64,000 nucleotides of DNA from Nocardia arthritidis (GTDB lineage Bacteria; Actinomycetota; Actinomycetes; Mycobacteriales; Mycobacteriaceae), in NCBI RefSeq assembly GCF_011801145.1, contig NZ_CP046172.1, positions 8,246,001 to 8,310,000 of the forward strand, written 5' to 3'. Shown here piece by piece: positions 57,599 to 64,000 of the stretch (its first letter is position 1; each line of letters opens with the position of its first letter). Made by a program: the position numbers and the translations under genes. Below the pieces are notes generated by a model that was not told the origin of the DNA, did not search any database, and saw nothing but the letters and a program-made list of their open reading frames with translations.

Positions 57599-58692
57599 GT
57601 ACCGAATCCCCTGCGGGCCTGTTGCGTCCGCACGCCGAACAGTCCGATACCGCCGAACTCGCGGCGCTCGCCGCCGTCGACGATCGCCCGCGCCCGCCCT
57701 CGTGGCGGCTCTCGCCATGGGCGGTGGTCACCTATCTGCTCGGCGGCACCCTGGACGACGGCACCGTCATCACCCCGAAGTATGTCGGCCCGCGCCGCCT
57801 CATGGAGGTGGCGGTCGCCACCCTGGCCACCGACCGGGCGCTACTGCTGCTCGGTGTCCCCGGCACCGCGAAAACCTGGGTGTCGGAACATCTTTCGGCC
57901 GCCATCTGCGGCACCTCGGCACTGCTCGTACAGGGCACGTCGGGCACCGCGGAGGAATCGATCCGCTACGGTTGGAACTACGCCAGGCTGCTCGCCGAGG
58001 GTCCGAGCGACGGCGCGCTGGTGCCGTCACCGGTGCTCACCGCCATGCGCACCGGCGGCATCGCCCGGATCGAGGAGCTCACCCGCATTCCGTCCGACGT
58101 GCAGGACGCGCTGATCACCGTGCTGTCCGAAAAGACGCTGCCCATCCCGGAACTCGGCGCCGAGGTGCAGGCCGCCAAGGGTTTCAATGTGATCGCCACC
58201 GCCAACGACCGCGATCGCGGCGTCAACGAACTGTCGTCCGCGCTGTGCCGCCGCTTCAACACCGTGGTGCTGCCGCTGCCCGCCAGCGAGGACGAAGAGG
58301 TCGAGATCGTCACCCGCCGAGTCGCCCAACTCGGCGCCGCACTCGAACTGCCGCCCATACCCGCCGCGGCCGAGGAGGTCCGCCGCGTCGTGCGGGTCTT
58401 CCGCGAATTACGCTCCGGCGCAACGGCCGACGGCCGCACCAAACTCAAATCTCCCTCGGGCACCCTGTCCACCGCCGAGGCGATCTCCGTACTCACCAAC
58501 GGCATCGCCCTGTCCACCCACTTCGGCGACGGAATCCTGCGCGCCTCCGATATCGCGGGCGCGGTGCTCGGATCGGTGATCAAGGACCCGGTCGCCGACG
58601 CCGTGGTATGGACGGAGTATCTGGAAGCCGTTGTCCGAGAACGCCCGGACTGGGCCGATTTCTACCGGGCATGCCGCGAGGTGACGGGCTGA
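57595..58692 (+). CDS. MoxR-type AAA+ ATPase (YehL-like)
   Basis: MoxR ATPases act with VWA proteins as chaperone-like machines that remodel or insert cofactors into protein complexes. The 365-residue protein has Walker A GVPGTAKT at 87-94, the segment IARIEELTRIPSDVQDALITVLSEK in the Walker B place, and sensor 1 VIATANDRDRGVNELSSALCRRF. Walker B has EE rather than DE. Both junctions are tight: ATGA with the SWIM gene before and five bases to the DUF5682 gene after. Confidence 0.92.
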   Translation: MSTESPAGLLRPHAEQSDTAELAALAAVDDRPRPPSWRLSPWAVVTYLLGGTLDDGTVITPKYVGPRRLMEVAVATLATDRALLLLGVPGTAKTWVSEHLSAAICGTSALLVQGTSGTAEESIRYGWNYARLLAEGPSDGALVPSPVLTAMRTGGIARIEELTRIPSDVQDALITVLSEKTLPIPELGAEVQAAKGFNVIATANDRDRGVNELSSALCRRFNTVVLPLPASEDEEVEIVTRRVAQLGAALELPPIPAAAEEVRRVVRVFRELRSGATADGRTKLKSPSGTLSTAEAISVLTNGIALSTHFGDGILRASDIAGAVLGSVIKDPVADAVVWTEYLEAVVRERPDWADFYRACREVTG

Positions 58693-58697
58693 CCGCC

Positions 58698-61037
58698 ATG
58701 GCACAGGAGACGCCTGGCGGCGCGGTCACGCGGATATTCGGCATCCGGCACCATGGTCCCGGCTCGGCGCGGTCGTTGCGGTTGGCGCTGGCGCAGTTCC
58801 GGCCCGACACGATTTTGATCGAGGGACCGGCCGATGCCGATCCGCTCGTCGCCTATGTGGCCGCCGACGGCATGATGCCGCCGGTCGCGCTGCTGGCCTA
58901 CGCGCCGGATGCGCCCGCGCGGTCGGCGTTCTGGCCGTTCGCGGTGTTCTCGCCAGAGTGGCAGGCGCTGTGCTACGCGGTGGAAAACGTTGTGCCCGTG
59001 CACTTCTGCGATCTGCCAGCCAGTGCGGTACTTGCGCTGAACGACGAACCCGGCGACGGCATCGATCCACTCGCCGAATTGGCCGCGGCCGCCGGATACG
59101 ACGACGCCGAGCGCTGGTGGGATGCGGTTGTCGAATCATCCGCTGACGCAACGGCTTTCGAGGCCATTACCGAGGCCATGGGCGCACTGCGCGAGGCGGC
59201 CGAACGGGGCGAGTTCGTACCGATGACGCATCCGGCGGAATTCGAGCGGCCGGTCGCCGCACCGGAGGATCCGGATTCGGTCGCCGCGGCAACCGCGATC
59301 GACGAACCCGACGCGAATCCCCTTGCGCCCGAGGTAATCCGGATCGATGCACATACGCTGCGCCGCGAGGCCTATATGCGCCAGACCATGCGCAAAGCCT
59401 TGAAGAGCGGCGCACAGCGCCTGGCCGTTGTCTGCGGCGCATGGCACGCACCGGCGCTCACGGGCGAACAGGGCAAACTCGGCCCCGCCGCACCCGATAC
59501 CCGCCTGCTCAAGGGACTTCCGAAAACCAAGGCGGCGCTCACCTGGGTGCCGTGGACGCATTCCCGGCTGGCCACCACCTCCGGCTACGGTGCGGGCATC
59601 GACTCGCCCGGCTGGTACCACCATCTGTTCACCGAGACAGAGCAGCCGATCACCCGCTGGCTCACCAGGGTGGCGGGTGTGCTCCGCGCACACGATCTGC
59701 CGGTGTCCAGCGCGCACATCATCGAATCAGTAAGGCTCGCCGACACTTTGGCGGCCATGCGGAATCGGCCGGTGGCCGGGCTCGCCGAGGTCACCGAGGC
59801 GGTGCGCGCGGTGATGTGCGGCGGCGACGAAACCGTCGTGCACTGGGTGGCCGCCGAACTCGTGGTGGGCGAGGCGCTGGGCAGCGTCCCCGAGAACGCG
59901 CCGACGGTTCCGCTCGACGCCGATCTGCGCGCGAGCATCCGCACGCTGCGGCTCAAACAGGAGCCGCAGGCCCGCACCGTCGATCTCGATCTGCGCAGGG
60001 AGCGCGAGGTCGCCAAATCGCGGCTGCTGCACCGGCTCCGGCTACTCGGCATCGATTGGGGCACACCGGCTTCCAGCGAGGTGCGCAGCACCGGCACCTT
60101 CCGGGAGACGTGGACGCTGCGGTGGCGGCCGGAGTTCGCCGTCGCCATCATCGAGGCCTCCCGCTGGGGCACCACCATCCGGACCGCCGCCGAGGCGAAG
60201 ATTCTCGATCTCGCGGGCCGAGCGGGCAGCACGGTCGGCGAGTTGACGGCCGCGCTGGAACTGGCGCTGCTCGCCGACCTCGGCGGCGCCACCGACGGTC
60301 TGATCGCACGGCTGGAATCCGTTGCGGCCCTTGATCACGACGTCACCCACCTGCTCGCAGCGCTGCCCGCCCTGATCAGGACGCTGCGCTACGGGGATGT
60401 CCGCGGCACCGACACCAAGGCGCTCGCGCACGTCGCCGACGGTCTGCTGGTGCGGGTGTGCGCGGGTCTGCCCGGCGCGGTCAGCGGCCTCGACACCGAG
60501 GCGGCGACCCAGCTGCGCTCGCTGATCGACCAGGCGCACATCGCGATTCACACCCGCGACGACGCGTGGGCCACCGGCGAATGGCTGGCCGCGCTGCGCC
60601 GCATCGCCGACCGCGCCGAGGTGCACGGCGCGTTGGCCGGCCGCGCGGTCCGGCTGCTGTGCGACGCCGGGCTGATCGACGGAACCGATTCCGCGAGAAG
60701 GCTTTCCGCCGCCCTCTCGGTGGGCAATATCCCGGCGGCCAAGGCGGCCTGGATCGACGGCTTCCTCGGCGGCCGCGGATTGCTGCTGGTGCACGACCGA
60801 GAGTTGTTGCGCCTCATCGACTCCTGGCTGCGCGGCCTGCGGGAGGAGCAGTTCATCGAGGTGTTGCCGCTGCTGCGCCGCACCTTCGGCGAATTCGAAT
60901 CGGGTGAGCGCCGGGCCATCGGCCAGGCCGTCACCGAGAGTGGTTCAGCACCAACGACCCTCACCGACGAATACGATATCAATCGCGGCATCGCGGCCAT
61001 CCGCACCGCCGCCGAAATACTCGGAGTTTCCGCATGA
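58698..61037 (+). CDS. DUF5682 family protein (YehM-like)
   Basis: The 779-residue protein starts with the family pattern IFGIRHHGPGSARSLRLAL and ILIEGPADADPLV, which resembles the HxxG and E-x-P loops of TraB/ChaN-like hydrolases, and later has VVCGAWHAPAL. Size and order match E. coli YehM, as I remember it. Biochemical function is unknown. The ATG at 58698 avoids the long out-of-frame overlap with the MoxR gene. Its stop overlaps the VWA start (ATGA). Confidence 0.88.
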   Translation: MAQETPGGAVTRIFGIRHHGPGSARSLRLALAQFRPDTILIEGPADADPLVAYVAADGMMPPVALLAYAPDAPARSAFWPFAVFSPEWQALCYAVENVVPVHFCDLPASAVLALNDEPGDGIDPLAELAAAAGYDDAERWWDAVVESSADATAFEAITEAMGALREAAERGEFVPMTHPAEFERPVAAPEDPDSVAAATAIDEPDANPLAPEVIRIDAHTLRREAYMRQTMRKALKSGAQRLAVVCGAWHAPALTGEQGKLGPAAPDTRLLKGLPKTKAALTWVPWTHSRLATTSGYGAGIDSPGWYHHLFTETEQPITRWLTRVAGVLRAHDLPVSSAHIIESVRLADTLAAMRNRPVAGLAEVTEAVRAVMCGGDETVVHWVAAELVVGEALGSVPENAPTVPLDADLRASIRTLRLKQEPQARTVDLDLRREREVAKSRLLHRLRLLGIDWGTPASSEVRSTGTFRETWTLRWRPEFAVAIIEASRWGTTIRTAAEAKILDLAGRAGSTVGELTAALELALLADLGGATDGLIARLESVAALDHDVTHLLAALPALIRTLRYGDVRGTDTKALAHVADGLLVRVCAGLPGAVSGLDTEAATQLRSLIDQAHIAIHTRDDAWATGEWLAALRRIADRAEVHGALAGRAVRLLCDAGLIDGTDSARRLSAALSVGNIPAAKAAWIDGFLGGRGLLLVHDRELLRLIDSWLRGLREEQFIEVLPLLRRTFGEFESGERRAIGQAVTESGSAPTTLTDEYDINRGIAAIRTAAEILGVSA

Positions 61038-62194
61038 CCGAGGAAAGTCACCTCCGGCGTTGGCGTTTGGTGCTCGGCGCGGCCGCGGAGCCGGAACTCG
61101 GCGGCCTCGGCGGCTCGGGCGATTCCGACGACGCCGGTATGGATCGCGCGCTCTCGGCCCTCTACAACACCGCCGACGACCAGGCCGCGGGTGCGCGCGG
61201 CGGCGGCCTCGGCGGTTCCGCGCCGCGAGTCGCCCGCTGGCTCGGCGATATTCGCAATTATTTCCCGTCGACGGTGGTCGAGGTGATGCAGCGCGACGCG
61301 GTCGACCGGCTGAACTTGACCCAGCTGCTGCTCGAACCCGAACTGCTCGCGGCCGTCGAACCGGATGTGCACCTCGTCGGCACCCTGCTGAGCCTCAACC
61401 GGGTGATGCCGGAAACCACCAAGGCCACCGCCCGCACGGTGGTCGAGAAGGTGGTGCGCGATATCGAGCGACGCATCGCCGCGCATACCGTCGCCGCGGT
61501 GTCCGGCGCGCTGCGCCGCGCCGCCCGCAGCACCCGCCCGCGGCACCGGGATATCGACTGGGACCGCACCATCCGCCGCAACCTGGCCAACTATCTGCCC
61601 GAACATCGCACGGTGGTGCCGGAGAAGCTGGTCGGCTACGGCCGCAAGGCCCAGGCGGTGCGCCGCGAGGTGGTGCTGGCCATCGACCAGTCCGGCTCCA
61701 TGGCGGCCAGCGTGGTGTACGCGGCGGTGTTCGGCGCGGTGCTGGCGTCGATGCGCTCGCTGCGCACCTCGCTGGTCGTCTTCGATACCGAAATCGTCGA
61801 TCTCACCGAACAACTCGCCGATCCGGTCGACGTGCTGTTCGGCACGCAGCTCGGCGGCGGCACCGATATCAACCGCGCCATCGCCTATTGCGGGTCGCTG
61901 ATCACCAAACCGAACGACACGCTGTTCGTGCTGATCTCCGACCTGTACGAGGGCGGTATCCGGGACGAGATGCTGCGCAGGATCAACGCCATGAAGGAGT
62001 CCGGGGTGCGGGTCGTCGTGCTGCTCGCCCTCTCCGATGAGGGCGCGCCGTCGTTCGACCACGACAATGCCGCCGCCTTGGCCGCACTCGGCGTACCCGC
62101 CTTCGCCTGCACCCCGGACCGCTTTCCCGAGCTGCTCGCCCTGGCCCTCGATCGCGGCGATATCACCGCATGGGCCAACGGCGCTACTCCGTGA
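61034..62194 (+). CDS. VWA domain protein of the MoxR system (YehP-like)
   Basis: The 386-residue protein has a von Willebrand A domain at its C-terminus with a full metal site: DQSGS (Asp218, Ser220, Ser222), Thr277 in GGGTDI and Asp303 in ISDLYEGG. The N-terminal half is helical, begins LRRWRLVLG and contains a Gly-rich stretch. VWA partners bind the MoxR ring and present its client. It is last in the operon, and its 3' end overlaps the convergent flotillin gene by 11 bases. Confidence 0.93.
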   Translation: MTEESHLRRWRLVLGAAAEPELGGLGGSGDSDDAGMDRALSALYNTADDQAAGARGGGLGGSAPRVARWLGDIRNYFPSTVVEVMQRDAVDRLNLTQLLLEPELLAAVEPDVHLVGTLLSLNRVMPETTKATARTVVEKVVRDIERRIAAHTVAAVSGALRRAARSTRPRHRDIDWDRTIRRNLANYLPEHRTVVPEKLVGYGRKAQAVRREVVLAIDQSGSMAASVVYAAVFGAVLASMRSLRTSLVVFDTEIVDLTEQLADPVDVLFGTQLGGGTDINRAIAYCGSLITKPNDTLFVLISDLYEGGIRDEMLRRINAMKESGVRVVVLLALSDEGAPSFDHDNAAALAALGVPAFACTPDRFPELLALALDRGDITAWANGATP

Positions 62195-63647
62195 GCCCGT
62201 CGGCGACGTGCCCGTTGGTCTCCGCGACCTCGGCGGTCTGCTTGATCGCGGGCAGCAGCGACTCCCTGGCCAGACCGGTGAGCGCACCGGCCTGCTGAAT
62301 GATCTCGGCCAGTGCCGAGGTGACGCCCTGCGCACCGTTCAAAACGGTGAACTGGCCGACGTGTTCGAACGGCGCGGCCGCGGCGGCCACGATCTCCGGC
62401 AGCCGCTCGGCCACCTGCTGGGCGATCACCGCCTCCTGGTTCTGGCTCATCGCCTCGGCCCGCTGCCGGATACCGGCCGCCTCGGCCTCCATCCGCGCCC
62501 GCACCGCGTCGGCCTCGGCCAGGCCCCTCGCCTTGATCGCGTCGGCCTCGGCCTGACCGTTCAGCCTGGTGGCCTCCGCCTGCGCCGATGCCCGCACCCG
62601 GACCGCCTCGGCCTCCGCCTCTGCCGCCAATTTCGTCTGTGCCGCAGCGGCTTCCGCGCGCAGCCTGGTCTCCTGCGCCTGCGCCTCGGCCTGATGGATG
62701 TGCGCGTCGCGGGCCGCGGTGGCCAGGGTGGTCTGCCGGTAGGCCTCGGCGTCGGCGGGCTTGCGGATATCGACCTGCAGCTGCTGTTCGGTCTGCTGCG
62801 CCTGCAACTGCGCGACCCTGGTCTCCACCTCGACCACCTCCTGCCGCGCGGTGGCCTGGGCCAGCGGCCCCTGCTGCGCGGCCTTCTGGGTGGCCTGGTC
62901 GACCTCGGCCTGATAGCCCGCCTTCTTGATCTCGGTGTCGCGGCGGGCCAGCGCGATCTGCGCCTGCGCCGCCTGTTCCTGTGCGATGGCGTCGCGCTCG
63001 GCGTTGGCCCTGGCGATCCTGGCCCGCTGCTCGACCTCGGCCTGATGCGGAATCGCCAGGTTGGCAATGTAATTCGATTCGCTGGCGATGGACTGGATCT
63101 GGAAGCTGTCGATCACCAGCCCGAAGGATTCCATCTCACCGGAGCAGCGGTCGCGCACCTGCTCGGAGAATTTGTCCTGATCGCTGATCATGTCCTCGAC
63201 GGTCATCGAACCGGCGATGGCGCGCAGGTGGCCGACGAAGACGTTCTGCACCTTGGTCTCCAGCTCCTGGGCCGGACGGTCCAGGAATCGCCGCGCCGCG
63301 TTGGCGATGGACCGGTAGTCGTCACCGACCTTGTACATCACCACACCGGTGAGCGCGAGGTTGATCTTCTGCTGGCTCACACACGGCACGGTGATCTGAC
63401 TTTCGTGCGCCTCCAACGAGATCCGGCGCACCTTGGTCAGACCGGGGGCGACCAGCGTGCCCCGGCCGGTGACGATGCGGAAACCCATCTGATCGCCGGC
63501 GTCGGCTGCGCCGCGCCCGGCCCGGAAACCCGAAATGATCAGTGCCTCATCAGGTTCCGCGACCCGCCAGGCCACCCGGAACAGTATGAAAAGCACCACG
63601 AGGATCGCGATGACGATCCCGACAACGACCCCGATGAGGACGTCCAC
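62184..63647 (-). CDS. Flotillin/SPFH-domain membrane protein (FloT-like)
   Basis: Flotillins organise membrane microdomains. The 487-residue protein has an N-terminal membrane helix (about 4-27), an SPFH domain (about 30-200, VSQQKINLALTGVVMYKVGDD, YIANLAIPHQAEVEQRARIARA) and a long Ala/Glu/Gln-rich coiled coil (about 200-420), with repeated AEADA and ARxEAEA units, typical of bacterial FloT/YuaG. The gene for an NfeD-like protein is just upstream on the same strand, the usual partner. Confidence 0.95.
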   Translation of the reverse strand: MDVLIGVVVGIVIAILVVLFILFRVAWRVAEPDEALIISGFRAGRGAADAGDQMGFRIVTGRGTLVAPGLTKVRRISLEAHESQITVPCVSQQKINLALTGVVMYKVGDDYRSIANAARRFLDRPAQELETKVQNVFVGHLRAIAGSMTVEDMISDQDKFSEQVRDRCSGEMESFGLVIDSFQIQSIASESNYIANLAIPHQAEVEQRARIARANAERDAIAQEQAAQAQIALARRDTEIKKAGYQAEVDQATQKAAQQGPLAQATARQEVVEVETRVAQLQAQQTEQQLQVDIRKPADAEAYRQTTLATAARDAHIHQAEAQAQETRLRAEAAAAQTKLAAEAEAEAVRVRASAQAEATRLNGQAEADAIKARGLAEADAVRARMEAEAAGIRQRAEAMSQNQEAVIAQQVAERLPEIVAAAAAPFEHVGQFTVLNGAQGVTSALAEIIQQAGALTGLARESLLPAIKQTAEVAETNGHVADGLTE

Positions 63648-63660
63648 TGTGCACCTTCTG

Positions 63661-63867
63661 TTAGACGGTTACCACTTCGACGGTGCGTCCACCCAGGCTC
63701 CCAACCACGAGAACCTGGGCGTGCTTGGGAATGACGGCTTCACTGTCGGCGGCGCGCGCCAGGAACCGCTCGGTCCCCGCACGCACCTCGATCACGACCT
63801 CACCGAGATGACCCGGCTTGATAGCCGCCGTCACCCTGGCGTACTTGCCGATCACATCCGCCGCCAC
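63661..63867 (-). CDS. Small NfeD-like OB-fold protein, flotillin partner
   Basis: The 68-residue product from the GTG at 63867 (GGGGAGG upstream) is a single small domain: IGKYARVTAAIKPGHLGEVVIEVRAGTERFLARAADSEAVIPKHAQVLVVGSLGGRTVEVV. The strand pattern and the end VLVVGSLGGRTVEVV resemble the C-terminal OB fold of NfeD proteins, but the membrane part is missing. It is 13 bases before the flotillin gene. Earlier starts up to 63957 would add up to 30 Gly- and Arg-rich residues. Confidence 0.75.
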   Translation of the reverse strand: MAADVIGKYARVTAAIKPGHLGEVVIEVRAGTERFLARAADSEAVIPKHAQVLVVGSLGGRTVEVVTV

Positions 63868-64000
63868 CGACACCTCCCCCGCACCACCGCCGCTTCCGAA
63901 CCCTGTCCACCGTAGACCCGAACCGGCCCGGCGGGAACGGTCTTGATGATTCCGCAACCGTTCTCAGGTCGGCGCAACCCCGTTCACAGATCGGCGATCG

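Noticed and set aside
57702..58697. N-terminal extension of the DUF5682 protein to 1,111 residues
   Set aside because: It overlaps the MoxR ATPase in another frame; the ATG at 58698 begins just before the family's conserved IFGIRHHGPG.

Overview
The window is high-GC actinobacterial DNA, most probably from a Nocardia or close relative in the Mycobacteriales. The main reason is the gene content and order. SecA, a long hibernation factor, ComF, LpqB, MtrB, MtrA, thymidylate kinase and S-adenosylhomocysteinase lie together as in Mycobacterium tuberculosis. They are joined by the alkane hydroxylase cluster, F420 genes, WhiB2, mannose-activation genes and the RmlD/WbbL/LCP cell-wall set known from the Rv3229-Rv3268 region. 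All comparisons with M. tuberculosis are from memory, not from a search. I see no rRNA, tRNA, CRISPR array, insertion sequence or phage gene.

Layout. 1-3.3 kb: a desaturase start at the edge, its probable ferredoxin-type reductase, a small conserved protein and a WS/DGAT-like acyltransferase whose catalytic motif is altered. 3.8-6.7 kb: secA. 6.7-8.0 kb: a thiolase. 8.5-10.3 kb: a small module of two XRE-type regulators and a zinc-peptidase-like protein. 10.3-18.6 kb: hpf, comF, lpqB-mtrB-mtrA, tmk, ahcY, all on the minus strand. 18.8-22.4 kb: two alkB genes, two rubredoxins and a TetR regulator. 22.5-25.4 kb: NUDIX, fbiB, fbiA. 25.7-31.3 kb: whiB2, two small conserved genes, phosphomannomutase, a SIS-like protein and manA, which supply GDP-mannose. 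31.4-43.3 kb: a more variable stretch with a cation-efflux carrier, a carotenoid-desaturase-like oxidoreductase, two TetR-controlled units, a C4-dicarboxylate two-component system with DctA, and a P450. 43.5-48.7 kb: the arabinogalactan linker set (TIGR03089 protein, LCP ligase, rmlD, wbbL, mannose-1-phosphate guanylyltransferase). 48.8-51.2 kb: a carboxylesterase and two small metal/thiol proteins. 51.3-63.9 kb: a zinc-hook-like ATPase with a partner gene, divergent from a four-gene SWIM/MoxR/DUF5682/VWA operon, then a flotillin and an NfeD-like small protein.

How the parts work together. SecA drives export. MtrAB-LpqB senses and controls envelope and division genes. The ManA, PmmA and guanylyltransferase genes make GDP-mannose, RmlD and WbbL build the rhamnose linker, and the LCP protein attaches arabinogalactan to peptidoglycan. 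FbiA and FbiB make cofactor F420. The alk cluster oxidises alkanes, with rubredoxins as electron carriers.

Most notable. (1) A ~126-bp sequence is shared, in the same orientation, by the leaders of two unrelated genes (thiolase and phosphomannomutase); it includes a nearly invariant 45-bp block with a conserved start codon. (2) A TetR/amine-oxidase pair is bracketed by 91-bp direct repeats that carry a terminator and the 3' end of the neighbouring P450 gene. (3) The four-gene MoxR-VWA operon stands back to back with the zinc-hook ATPase pair. (4) The 3' end of the phosphomannomutase gene is duplicated in tandem.
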